Below are positions 12,557-23,922 of a stretch of 64,000 nt of DNA, piece after piece (position 1 is the stretch's first letter; every line of letters starts with the position of its first letter). The DNA comes from Termitomyces sp. T153 (lineage: Eukaryota; Basidiomycota; Agaricomycetes; Agaricales; Lyophyllaceae): positions 1 through 64,000 of the forward strand of contig JACKQL020000016.1 in the NCBI GenBank assembly GCA_018296165.2, read 5' to 3'. The translations under genes were made by a program, and so were the position numbers. Under the pieces are notes generated by a model. The model was not told the origin of the DNA. It saw only the letters and a list, made by a program, of their open reading frames with translations, and searched no databases.

Positions 12557-14711
12557 CTAATCAAGCCATTCTGGACTGAGAGCTTGTGGAATGACAACGG
12601 AACGTGACGCGCGCACTGTTGGCGTGGCCATAATTCCCGGTGTCCAGTCTAGCAAGAAGTTCTTCTGTGCAGCTCATGGCTTGTCCTTGAGATCATCTGG
12701 GACATGGACCCCATACTTGCGTATGATATGCGCAAGGATACATGCACTTTCTGTGAGTGAAAAGCGTTGGCCAATGCAGCTACGTGGTCCCACGGAAAAT
12801 GCGTTGACTATCGTCCTCAATTCAGAGACAAAGGGGTCCTGACCAGAGTTGACTTAGTTCCATCCCGAGGCTAGCGATATGTATCTGTGTCAATGAAACA
12901 TCAGAGGTCTGAATTCTCCCCCCAGTGGATAGTTAAGCATAGTCAAACAGAATCAGAAGAAGCCAAGTTATCATGAAGTGCAGCGTACGATTGAAATGTA
13001 AAGCACGAATGTCAATTACAATCAAGCTGCCGCGTCTGACAGTCACGTCATATTTCTCTACATTCTGTATCTTGCCCTCGTTATTCGAATTGAAACGCCA
13101 AACGGTAAATGTCGTGATCGCGTGGACGATGTTACCCAAACGAGCGACCGTTGGGAAGAGGCGGAGGGTTCTGCGGAAGACACCTAGGGTAAATTCCTAA
13201 TGATACGACATTACAAAAAATGGCACGACATTACAAGCAGATTTCAGGCTACGTACCAGTCTCGCTATGGACTCTTTGTGGGGGTTAGCGCATTTTTAAT
13301 GATATCGAGTGGAGAGTGTTAGCTTGAATCAGATGTACCACTAAGGAATACCGTCGGGCCAAAGTCGACGAACCTCTTCAAACACTGTTTGCTGAACGTT
13401 AGGATAGAGAGCTAGCAGGACTATCGCGAAACAGAGAGAGTGTGCTGATATTTCTTTAGGGTGATCGTGTTACCTTGTGATGATTGATGGAAAGCAGCGA
13501 TGACCGACCAACTATGTCCAGCAAGCAAGAACGTCTGACAAATGATATCAGTGTTTGTGTTTGGAAATAGAAAGATGACGGTGGTTAGTACAAAGGTACA
13601 AGTTATCATCGGAAAGTTGTTTACCCGTGGTCTGTTGCTTCGTTCACCATGCTCGCTTGAACCATATTACGTAAGAGGGCCGACTCCCATCGTAGCATCC
13701 AGTTGCAATAAAGTCGCGAGCCGAGGCGATCACCTCATGCATATGAAGACCAAGTGCTGAGAAGGACTAACGACACTCATTCAGCAACGGTGTCACAACA
13801 GGAATATGAATATTGACACGGTCTGAAAGATTCCACATGAATCTGGGCGTGATAGCTTTAATGATGACGTGGTGGAGAGTCGAGAAATGGCGAGCCCGAA
13901 GGCAAGCTTATGTCCCGGGGGTGGATCTCTCTTCAAAGGTGGTACGACGTCCGAAACCTGCGGATGCGATGACAAGAAGGGTGACCTACACACCAGTGAT
14001 GACTTGTTCTTAAGAATGCCGCATACTAAATTCCTCACTTGTGTCAAGTCTTGCATGAGATCAACCACGACTTTCCCTGGTGCAAATGGTTTTGAGTTGT
14101 CGATTTCTGCGAACCACTCGTCTATGACCCGAGTTGTTTCGCGCCATACGAACACATTGTTGGCCGCAGATTGGTATAAGCAAGAGAAAGCGAAATGGCT
14201 CACATTCATACCCCGTCGAAAGCTAATAGCCACGTGTCTGTCTCTTCTACTCTGCTCTCTCAGTGCCCACTAGATTTGGCCCGCAAATGTTTATGATCTC
14301 ATACTAGAAAAGAGAGGAGGATTTCTATCGAGTTATTTGATTCTTGGAAGAAAAGCGAACTTACGGCTTCAACATCCTTTTGGAAAGTAGCTCTGCCGAA
14401 GTGTACAGCTTTGATAGCATCAGCGTCAGATAAACAGAGGGTTGGGAGTGCATTCCAGAATAAGACTGAGGACATACAAGTACTACTGTACTTCTTGGAC
14501 ACTGCAAGAAAATTAAATCATCTTTAAGCGTATGATTTTGGACTGACAAGAGAATTTGGCGAAATAACATCCCATTTGGCCCTTGAATTGAAGATATGGC
14601 CCGAGAACGAGTGCCAAAGTAAAGGTTAAACCAAATAATGAATCTACCAGGGTATATTCTATAGGATAGTTTATGTGTCAAATTCGGACGTGTCATAACG
14701 GATCGCCTCAC
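12557..14711 (-). pseudogene. Cytochrome P450 pseudogene
   Basis: Minus-strand exons of a fungal P450 can be followed from an N-terminal part (SDADAIKAVHFGRATFQKDVEA, about 14,440-14,370) through WRETTRVIDEWFAEIDNS (about 14,150), an I-helix AGHSWS (about 13,520), a K-helix region TLRLFP (about 13,165), the haem loop FSVGPRSCIGQRF (about 12,780) and a C-terminus ending at TAG 12,557. Several features argue it is dead. The position of the conserved Trp in the GTERAE-W-KRH motif is TAG (14,247-14,249). The Trp in KPW-AAQKN is TGA (12,674-12,676). The Glu of the ExxR motif is Arg (codon 13,170-13,172). A TAA interrupts the segment before the haem loop unless it is intronic. The haem Cys is intact. 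The 5' boundary is uncertain, and the protein family cannot be assigned. Confidence 0.85.
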
Positions 14712-16777
14712 CGAAGCTGGGGTTCAACAACAGATCTGACCGCAAGGTATTTCTGTAGCGAGCATGTGACAATCCAAGCTGTTGATACACCTGCTAGAAC
14801 TTGAATTAGAGAGACGGGCATTGAAACCAAAGTTTATGAATACGTTTCCTGGTTTGCTTTGGGACTGAACCAGAATCAAGTGATTAGAACGTGTCGAGCT
14901 AGAATGTAGCGAGTCTGAAAAACGGGGAAAGAGAGTTATGTGAGGTTGAAAGGGGGATATATTGATTCACGTACTCCAATTAGTTATTCAACATGCAGTG
15001 TGCAAGCAGTTTGAACCCTGTGAAGGAACAACGTTCGCGACGACTGGCGTCAAGGCTTGTCAAGCCCTGGAATTGGGACCCAACTGCTAAACTCCGACAA
15101 TTACCCCTGCTTCCATTGACCAACTAAGTACTTAGATGACATGGTGTAGAACTCCATATTACCAGCGAAGAGTACACCGTGGAATCGAGCACGAGAATCA
15201 ACACAATTCACTATGAGGGATGTTCGCTTTCGAAATGCCAGATTACGGTCTATATGTTCGAACGCGTGGTCATTCTGCAAAATGACTCTGGCAGTTCTCA
15301 TGCGTCTACCTAGAAAACCGTGATGTCTTGCTATGTTGACTCGTATGTTCTGCGATTGCTGCGGTTTGAGGGGAAGGGATCGGGTGATGGGGTCGGGACG
15401 TCGAGCGTAGCTGGCAGGCTGGCTGAATGAACTCTGTTTATACCGTCGGCAAGCCACAATACAAGGCTAAGAGGCGAGGGTAGAGTACTGACTCTACTCT
15501 GATAGTAAGTACTGGTGTTCAGTGTAGTGTAATTTAACAGTATTCGTATTGTGTTTGTTATAAGAACTCTCTTCGCAGATTTTAGTGTGGCCGGTGTGTA
15601 GCAAGGTCACGTCGCGAATGATTGGGTCAGAATCCTGCGTGTTGAGTGGTCATTCGGGGAGTAAGGTTGATGACCTGTGGCCAGGTCTTTTTCGTGGCTT
15701 GTTCTTCCAAATCTTCGCGTGCGCGGGGTGTCTTCACCTCCCATGATGTGTGTATCCGCGCCTCGCCCCTCGTGTCTTGCGCTTCTCTGTGGCCTCTCAA
15801 GTCACCGTTACCATCCCGTAATCCTCTCTCTGTGCTCCATCTTTTCCGATCCTTCCCTCGCTATCCTGCTCTGTTCTCCCCTTCCACCCTGCGTCCCTCC
15901 ATCCTCTCCCACCACCTTTCTTCTTAATCCTCGTTTTCTTCGTCTTCTGCCGTAGGTTCTCTGCGTTGTTCTCGCGGTTTCCCTTCGAGTCCGCCTTCCG
16001 TACCCAGGAGTATCCCCATCTCTGATTGTTCGTTTGCCTCTCTCAGTATTCCCCACCTCCCTGTATAATGTTTTCCCTGGTTTGATATCGTTCTCCGCAC
16101 GTGCACCCTATACCTTCATCAGGTACGAACTTAGCGTGATACTCAACAATAAAAGCGTGTTTCGCTCTGCACTGTGTAAGTTTGGCGAAGACTTCTCTCG
16201 GTGTATGGACGACGTGTTCCCTTGGTTTTCATCTCGGAGGTAAGTTGTTTGCAATTGCGAAACCTCCAGTTCGGGGTGCCTTTTTCCAGCCCTTGACCCA
16301 GTAACCCAAGGCTCTCTCCACTGAATACTGGGTACTGATCGCTGTGTGGTTGGTGGGCGCGAAAAGGCAATTGTTGCCGCAGGCGAGCCGCAAAAAGCGT
16401 GCCCGCCCTTGACGCTTATCTCAGCACGGTAGGCTGATATTTGTGAAGGTCGTGCTTCTTGTACCCCCAAGTTATGATACGAGATCTTCATTCAAGATTT
16501 CGAATTTCTCGTTAATTCCTCTGTGGCAACTCAATTGACCAAAAAGACAAGTGGCAGAGTGTTACACCATAGCTGAAACGAAAATTGTTCCATCGGAAGT
16601 ACCAAGAGTGGGCTGGAATTTACTTGTTGATCGTGTGCGTTTACTAGAAAAGTTCTTTGGGCTGCACAGGTGATATATGAACCAGGTGTTATCAATTCAT
16701 TCACTAACAAGGAGGATCATGATTACGTCACAAAGGAAGTTCACGGAAAAGGAATAAGATTGACAAAATATGCGCCT
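14712..16777. other. Intergenic, pyrimidine-rich; no supportable gene
   Basis: 15,650-16,110 is strongly CT-rich on the + strand and gives long but meaningless frames. A 118-codon minus frame at 15,101-15,457 has no recognisable features. It might contain the missing 5' end of the P450 pseudogene, but I see no membrane anchor in it. Confidence 0.4.
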
Positions 16778-17566
16778 TTATCTACAAACATGACGACCTT
16801 TGACGAAGGCTTTCGCCTGATATTTCAACCATCTCAATTTTGAATGAAACGACGATGTGAATGACGAGACACCCTGAATGGGTTGATGGTGAAGAATCTG
16901 ATTTTGGGACGAGGGGCTATGGTCAGATTGACAGGACGAGAATGGATACGACTCTCTCCTCTTCTGATGACGATTATGACCCCTGGTGTGGTGGGATGAG
17001 ACTATATCTCCCCTCACCTGTTGATATGACTCTGTCATCTGGTGTCGATGATGATGATAGCCCTTAGATTGGTGGGATGGGACCATTTCTCCGCTCCGGT
17101 GATAATGATGACGACAATGCCCAGCTTTCTGATAATGCTCGGCTCTAGTCTTGGATGGGGCTAGCTCTTTGCTCTGGTAATGATGATATTCATTCTGGGG
17201 CGTCGTATGAGGGCTATATCGCCGGGCTAAGGAGGTGGATGGAGATCCATGCTGATGGTGATACCCAGCATGGGACGGCGCGTGGGCAGCTCGTCTGCTC
17301 TGACTCCTTTCAATATTGGGTGACTTGTTTGACTTAGAGGTCGGAGATTTGGAGGCATCTCCGTCGTAAAGAGTAGTAGATTCGGAATCTATCTTGAGAC
17401 CCATGGATCGCATCTTTTTTACAGGGGAGTGGTGATGCGGACGAGGTGGAAGCGGTGGGGGAGGGCCACGATGAGGGTGAGGGTGAAGTCCTTTGGTAAT
17501 CATACTCGTGTGAGGGAGGCGAGGACGAGGGTGATATGTAGGAGTTTCAATGGATGTGAGGAACAT
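16778..17566 (-). CDS. Histidine-rich hypothetical protein (262 aa)
   Basis: Single uninterrupted frame on the minus strand, start MFLTSIETPTYH at 17,566 and stop at 16,778. The protein is unusually rich in His, Ser, Gln, Tyr and Arg. An N-terminal His/Pro stretch (residues about 20-50, HPHPHRGPPPP) is followed by repeated, loosely related His-rich modules in the middle (HHYHRSGEMVPSHQ, GYHHHRHQ, SSHHTRGHNRH), each with an acidic or Met-Val-Pro link. The C-terminus (SKLRWLKYQAKAFVKGRHVCR) is basic and helical. No signal peptide or membrane segment is seen. I do not recognise a family. Metal binding is conceivable from composition but not shown. It could be a disordered structural or nuclear protein. 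Confidence 0.55.
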   Translation of the reverse strand: MFLTSIETPTYHPRPRLPHTSMITKGLHPHPHRGPPPPLPPRPHHHSPVKKMRSMGLKIDSESTTLYDGDASKSPTSKSNKSPNIERSQSRRAAHAPSHAGYHHQHGSPSTSLARRYSPHTTPQNEYHHYQSKELAPSKTRAEHYQKAGHCRHHYHRSGEMVPSHQSKGYHHHRHQMTESYQQVRGDIVSSHHTRGHNRHQKRRESYPFSSCQSDHSPSSQNQILHHQPIQGVSSFTSSFHSKLRWLKYQAKAFVKGRHVCR

Positions 17567-18777
17567 ATTTTAAAAGAGTTATAGAGGCCGACAGCAATTG
17601 CAAACTTCGTAAAGTTGTGGTGCTCTAGGCAATTGCAAGAAGTCCTGCCCTAATTTATGCATTTCATGGAAGTGGGTCCTATTAATATTGCGCCACGAGC
17701 ACTGCCTTGTCTCTTGATGATACAATTCGGGTGGGTCAAACTCGGACAGACCAGCCTGAGAGCCACGTGTCGTAGAAAGGGTCTAATCAATTGGATAAAG
17801 GTGGCGTCGGTAATTGGTTGGGTTAGATTTACGGGTCGGATTCACGGTGTCACTGATGCCATCCGCCAGTGATGGGTTCCTTTGAGTAAGTATTCTTCTT
17901 TGGGTCATTATCCTGCTCGTCCCGTCAACAGATTACAAGCCTGACGTTACATTTTCTCAGTATCCAAGACATCTCCATCAACTGCCTGTAAAAATCCATT
18001 GAGGCTGTTCTTTAAGACATTGACCCATGTGTACACCGACGCCACGGCTCAATAGGAGGAATTCTTTGTGTCTGTGATCCACTATTCTCCACGGGAACAT
18101 ATGTTCTCACGTGTCACGGATATATCTTTTCTTTGGGCAAATCATCTTCTTTCGGTTATTGTCTTGCTTGTTTGTCAATAAACTAGAAGCCTGACATTGC
18201 ATTTTCTCAGTGTGAAAGGGATCTCCGTGAACTGCTCGAAAAGGTCCATTGAAACTGCTCTTTGAAATTTGAGACATTGACCCATTTGTATACCGACGCC
18301 ACGATTTGATAAAGTATAGGAGGAAAGATCCAGTGTCCGTCCGATATAATCCACTATTTTCCGCGGGAACGCTTGTTCTGACTTGTCAAAGGTCAATAAA
18401 GAAAGAAGGGTGATATTCTGTATATCGATGGTGTGGCTTGATCCCACCGTCCAGCCGATATCAACTTTTGTACTTATACCTCAAGTCGAACCGACCGCTA
18501 AGTAATCGCTATGGCTGTTGGACGCTCAGGCAACAGAATCTCTTGAGTTATTCCCTTCCTTCACGAATTCAATCTTAGAGGCCCTGCAGATTGGCGCCAC
18601 ATCTTTCTCCTACGTCATTGCGTCATTGACACACAAAAAATAGGAGATGTCACCTTTAATGGATGGGACCCACATTTCTCCGCGGAGGCCAAAATGTATA
18701 AAACTTCCGTCTCTGATCTTCAAGCCCGTCTCTGAACTTCAAGCGATATCACAAACTCGCAACTTACACTTCAAAAC
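17567..18777. other. Intergenic region with a duplicated segment
   Basis: Apart from the tandem duplication listed separately, no gene is supportable. A TATAAAA at 18,697-18,703 lies about 75 nt upstream of the next ATG and is its likely core promoter. Confidence 0.45.
17891..18394. repeat. Degenerate tandem duplication, about 250-bp period
   Basis: Two diverged copies. CTGACGTTACATTTTCTCAG at 17,941 matches CTGACATTGCATTTTCTCAG at 18,191 (250 bp). GACATTGACCCAT at 18,016 matches 18,273 (257 bp). ATCCACTATTTTCC/ATCCACTATTCTCC and CGGGAACG/CGGGAACA follow in order. No coding frame is shared. Confidence 0.7.
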
Positions 18778-19661
18778 ATGTCTACTACTATTGTCTTTAA
18801 CCGCGCTACCTACTTTTCCCAACACTCCTATTGCATGCCTCTCTATTTACATGTCTTATTGGTAAGTGGACATATCTTCAACTAAAGAATCGTCTCTTAC
18901 CACAGCTTACAGGGCGTCTTGATTGCATCTTTCCTTTGGTTTGGATTGACTTTGGCTTTCGTGAAGCCTCCCGTCCGTGACATCCCTTCTACACGGAGTC
19001 CTCCAATGACATTCCAATCCAACTCCTCTACCATCGTAGTAGATACACCACTCAAAGATGTTTCTACCAAGGATATATTACTGACAGGCACCGTACTGAA
19101 CGAACAATGTAAGTTGACCCGCTCATTCTCTAGCACCAACCCTAACATTGACAATGTCCTTTAGCGGAATCAATATCTCACGGTGTAACATCCTCCAAGA
19201 CTGTGACGGCAGGTGCTTCGGACAGTTTCATCACTCTCAACAATCCTTTTTCCGATGTCGATGCTCCGGTTAAAGTATCTAGCTCCCCTAGCCTCGCACT
19301 CTACCCGTTCGTTCGTCGTATGTCCTTGCCTAGACATCGATCCTCACTCTGTATCCCCGCTTCTACTTCTCGTGCTGAAGCCTCTTTGCGCCAACACGCG
19401 ACCATGCGCCGTCACGGATCTCTAGCTGAAGACAACGAATCTTATTCTCCTCACGTACCCTCCGGAAAAGTAAGAACTTCCACCAACGATGATGAGAAAG
19501 AACAGCGGGTGGAATGTCCATTGTCCGACTCGGTATCCAGGTCAGCCAAGTCAGCCACGAGAAATCCTTTGGCTCCACATACGTCGAAGAAGCTGACAAA
19601 AATCAAGCGGGCAGTAACGAAAAGGTTCAGAACACTATTCCACCATTCTCCCCCGTCATAG
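18778..19661 (+). CDS. Hypothetical single-pass membrane protein (258 aa)
   Basis: Not recognised as a family. Three exons (18778-18861, 18913-19108, 19165-19661) join in phase to 258 aa. The N-terminus carries one strongly hydrophobic segment crossing intron 1 (about residues 20-46, ending GVLIASFLWFGLTLAFV), followed by a Pro/Ser/Thr-rich region. The C-terminal half is Ser/Arg-rich and ends in a basic stretch (TKIKRAVTKRFRTLFHH). This topology suggests a membrane-anchored protein with a disordered basic tail. Exon 2 starts at 18,913 (TTACAG acceptor) because the earlier CACAG site breaks the frame. A TATA box lies about 75 nt upstream of the ATG. Confidence 0.65.
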
Positions 19662-20014
19662 TATCAGGATTATCCTGTCCAAATCTACACATCTTTAAGT
19701 ATCCACTATACCCCTCGAATACGCTTGCATGTATAAATGCACCTATACCAATGCCAATTCGCTGTTCAATCATCTTGCCATCACAATCAGCCGGTCATTG
19801 TTCAGATTTCACAATCAACCCGCTGATCAGTCGGAATATTCAGTGGACACAAGTGAGAAAACGTCACAAAGTAAATTGTAAAAATCTTTGGTATCAAAGG
19901 CAAGATCAAAAAAATCATTCTCAAGAGGTTAGGCATTGGAGATGAAGTCGACACTTTTATCGTAGATGGACCGCTGAGTTACATCACAGTGGAAATAGAG
20001 AAAAAATGAAAAAA

Positions 20015-20097
20015 CTGTCCCGGAGAGACTTGAACTCTCGATCTTCCGATTTGAGAGTATAACAGTCGGACGCCGTAACCAACTAAGCCACGGGACA
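20015..20097 (-). tRNA. tRNA-Asn (GTT) with a 9-nt intron
   Basis: Minus strand. The acceptor stem TGTCCCG/CGGGACA, a D arm with GGTTACGG, an anticodon stem TCCGA/TCGGA and a T arm GAGAG-TTCAAGT-CTCTC all pair. The anticodon loop is CT-GTT-A, then 9 extra bases, then A. This places a short intron at the canonical site after position 37 and gives anticodon GTT (Asn). A T-rich stretch follows the 3' end on the minus strand, as expected for RNA polymerase III termination. Confidence 0.92.
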
Positions 20098-23000
20098 TTA
20101 TGTCATATTCCTTTTAGGTAAATGATGTATAGTACTCCTGACGGTAGCCATTTTCAAAAATGCTTGTCATAACCAATGACTGAGTTCACGCGTACAGAGT
20201 ATGGCAATATCGAGTCTTAAGGAGGGTGGTACCTGTTACGGCGATAAATCCACAGAGCTGAAAAATGACTAGTCAGATAAGCCTGATTGAAATAGTTATT
20301 TCTCGTGATGCTACTGACGATCTCGAGGGCCCGGATGCACTTGTCATGTCGAACGCAGATGTTTCATGGATGGATGGACATTCTCGTCCTGGTTGAGAAG
20401 TGACTACATGCTTTTCAGGCTCCTTTCTCGGTAATGCACTGACAGAAAAGTTGCGGTTGTCATACCTGGGGCCTAGTGCAACAACCTCCACTGAAACACG
20501 AAGACCTTGATTTCGCCGGCCAAGCCCCACGTCGACTTGCTTTGGATCTCTTCCTTGCTGCACCACTTGCCAAGTGTCCGCTACACACAACAATGCTACA
20601 TCTTATCCTGAATTTTCATTCGAAAACACAATAGGGATTTGTACCGGATTGTCTTCATTCTATTCAAGCAAGTCAATCAAAATTTCATGACACATGTGGC
20701 GCTCAATCTCACTGCTATTTGCATCTCAATGCGGGAATGCTATTATGTCTCCGATCTCGAGAGTAACAAATCACAAGAAGTACTTTGAATTGATCTCCAA
20801 GGATTCCATCACTTCAGGATCATCCTGAGGAACCTTGTGTTTACGCAAGAGTAATATCCTCCTCAACGTCATGCATTAGCTGAGAGCACCATCGTGTGAT
20901 AGTTTTCCAACGTGGGAGGCTATTATCGATGTATCAGTCCCATCTCTACGATACTGCACAAGAACATCAGGTTCTATATCTAATTATTCTCGTCCTGCGA
21001 TCGACTTCCCCATGGAGCGCATTCATTCGTCCATTATCTATGCATGCATGTGATATGTGATAGTTGCATAAGGTTCTCTGGTTCACGGTTGCTTGTGCTC
21101 ATGCTCTACCCAGATATCATCGCTTGCAGCCAACCACACAATCTCGGATTTTCTTTCTAGAATTATCGTAGAATACAAATGCCCGAGCTTCTACTGATGG
21201 TATTCCAGAATGGTTGCGACATATGGCAAGGCCAGAACTAGGGTCCCGGTCTTCCAGATTAACGGCCACGAATCGTAATTCTGCTTAGCATAGGTTGGTA
21301 ATCTTTCCTTGTATGAATGCACCAAACCCGGACTGCTTTCCAAGCCAAAACATGTGCAACTCGGCAGTTCTTCTGGAAGGATCGCTGTAAACCGCAAGGT
21401 ACGCCGCTTAGCACTAGCCTTGTATCTATCTCCCTGGAACTCCTTGGAATCATTTAATGTACACAGGCACCCCCACTCGGACACCCTGTGACCGGCAAGA
21501 CCGAACCAGGACTGAAGACCCGGGGCCTCAAGGCTTTTGTTTTTATTCAGGGCAATTGGTTCCTCGCTCCTGATTTCCTATTCAGCTACTCGCCACAACA
21601 AAACGTCTCGGACGATGTACACGTTTCTGGAAGTCGTACGCATACCAAATGTGTCCATGATACTTACTCCCTTAAAAACTCTGGTCTGGTTTCAGCCCGC
21701 GACTATTATTGGATGTGTCAATTCGTTATCTTTAACATTGGATAGAACGTGAGATTTCCACGTAGAACGGCAGCGCCTCTGGCGTCATCAGGTAGCGAGT
21801 GGTAACGCCCTTGTTCGGAAATATATGTCTTGCATTTATCTCAAATCCGTGATTGGCCGCCAGAACATGGTGGCTCGGAACCAGGAAGGTACTCAACTGT
21901 CGTTCCAGCTACTTCGGTCAAATTCATCACGTTTTCCCTGGGAGGACAATCATGGTATAATGAGCGTGTGCACCGTAAAGTTGTAGATACCTCACTAGGC
22001 TCTCCTAGATTTGAATTCTGCCAGCAGCACCATAACCGGCGATCAGCTGGCGCCATATGATGCATAGCGACGGATTAACAGCGGGTGGTCTACGTAGGTC
22101 TGCCGACCCGACACTGACCGAGCGGTGTTCTTCAGGAAAATCAAACAATCAGGGAAGATAGAAGGCTATTGCCGTTCTGAACAGCATTCTGAGTGTTGAC
22201 AGGACCACAAGTACAGCGCGCATATGATTAAGATCATTCTACTTTTTTCTTCCTTCAAACCGAGGCGATGACCGTGGACTTCTGATTATTGCCAAAAGAA
22301 CAGCCGAAGGGAGTTGTGAGTAAAACGCGTATACGACCCGTTCTTAGTGAGGGAAAATGGACTCCAGGCAAGAGATAATCGCGCGCAGCAATGACGGCAG
22401 CTTAACATAGGAGCACTGACCCGTTACGGACAACACGAGCCATCCTCCATTTTCGGTGTCGTGAAAAATTAGTACTATCAACGATTAAACCACGGTCGTG
22501 TGAGGATTCGGCCAGTGCTATGGTTGTGGCTCGCGTCAAGCGAGATGGCCGGATCTTCAAGTCACCGTGATTGCGACGCTTCCTCTAGATTTATCATTTT
22601 CTTGTGGCGATCTCAATTCCAAGGACCGGGATCATGTTGATAGATTTTCTTCTGGAATCCCGAACCCAAGGTGTAGGTAAGGTTTGGGTAAGGTCGTCAC
22701 AGTAGATTCTGAGAGCCGGGAGAATGTCGGGAACCGGGGACCGTGCAATCTTGGGCGCGGAATTCTTTACTCGTACGTAATTTACACGGAATGGACGAAT
22801 GCGTGCAAATTAGAATGGCCCTCTTTTTCTCCACATGGATGGATCAATATCCCATCTCAACGATATACATGCATTTCTCAAATTCGGAGAAAAGTATGTA
22901 TCAGGAATAGAAGCAGTCTTTATTACAGAGCATGGCGAAAACGGGACAAGGGTAGGAGAAGGGTTGGTAGCGATTACATTCTTCAAAGTGTCTTTCCCGC

Positions 23001-23111
23001 CCAATTCTTATTGAATTTCGTTACGAATCCCTCTCGTACACACGCTTCATATCTTACGACCAATCATCTTGTTCAATCACCACTCCACACATAAAACCCA
23101 ACAAATTGCGT
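20098..23111. other. 3-kb stretch without a supportable gene
   Basis: Several frames of about 70-136 codons are open on both strands (for example minus 20,273-20,593 and 21,191-21,484), but none has motifs, plausible splice partners or a recognisable family. It may hold decayed genes or long untranslated regions. Nothing structured is evident by eye. Confidence 0.4.
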
Positions 23112-23749
23112 CTAATCGAGGCCGCCAGCCGTCTTATCGGCTTCGACGTCAAAGTTTTCTACCAGGTCGGGGACGTCGTCGTCGTCGTCCTCGGTGGCAC
23201 CGCCTGCGGATGGTCGTTGCTGCTGGATGGCCTGGTAGGATTCTGCGAGCTTCCTTAGCGACGCGAGCGAGTCTGGGCCCAGCTGGTTGAGGATGCCGGG
23301 CACGAGCTCAGTGAGCTCCTTCACTTGTCCCGTGCCGTAAATCGCGAACGTGTTGGCCGAGACAGCAGCGTGCACTGTCAAGAAAAAAAATTGCAAGAAG
23401 AGGAAGAAAAAGAAGGTCAGGGGTGTGCAGTGGATAAAAGTAAGGGTGGATGGCTCACCCTTCGGGGCGGTAAAATGAAGCACATTTCCGTCTTCTTTGA
23501 ACATGTTAACCTCCTCTACGCCAGGGATGGGCTGCACATTGAGCTTTTTAAGAGCGCCTTGGAGTTTTTTGTCGTCCTGCGCGGCCGAGGGCTTTGTTTT
23601 TCGCACGACTTTTCGGCGCACGGTTCCCTTACCACCTAAAGGTACACGTCAGGGTTTTTGCAGCAGGCTGCGGGAAAAAACACAAAAAACTGACCAATCC
23701 TGTTGGCAGCTGCCGCAGCCTGGAGTTTTGCCAATTTAGCGGGGTCCAT
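23112..23749 (-). CDS. EGD1: Nascent polypeptide-associated complex subunit beta (164 aa)
   Basis: The beta subunit (BTF3/Egd1) of the NAC heterodimer, a ribosome-associated chaperone that contacts emerging chains in the cytosol. Three exons (23749-23695, 23635-23459, 23374-23112) join in phase. The N-terminus [10 protein letters not shown] followed by [15 protein letters not shown] is the family's ribosome-binding basic motif. The NAC domain follows ([23 protein letters not shown] through [21 protein letters not shown]), then [19 protein letters not shown], and an acidic tail with [14 protein letters not shown] that is hallmark of this subunit. Length is normal for the family. It diverges from the acetyltransferase gene at 23,923 with 173 bp between start codons. 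Confidence 0.97.
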
Positions 23750-23922
23750 AATAGTTTTTCTTTTGTGAATTGGCCGGCTGGAGTGCTGGGAGGGCCCTTG
23801 ACCGTGCTTGTCCCGATGAAAAAGTCGAATAAGGTTTGAACCAAACAAGCACACACAATACCTTCTCAGCCACCGTCGCTTACTTACGAGGACGTCTGAC
23901 CAGACCTCTTTAATTTCTACTT

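Noticed and set aside
15101..15457. 118-codon minus frame upstream of the P450 pseudogene
   Set aside because: No membrane anchor or P450 motif; cannot be connected to the downstream exons in phase.
15650..16060. CT-rich block as a possible gene (frames rich in Ser/Pro/Leu)
   Set aside because: Several overlapping frames are open only because the strand is pyrimidine-rich; no start, motif or splice support.
20273..20593. 106-codon minus frame
   Set aside because: No domain, no intron structure, and no codon signal distinguishing it from neighbouring frames.
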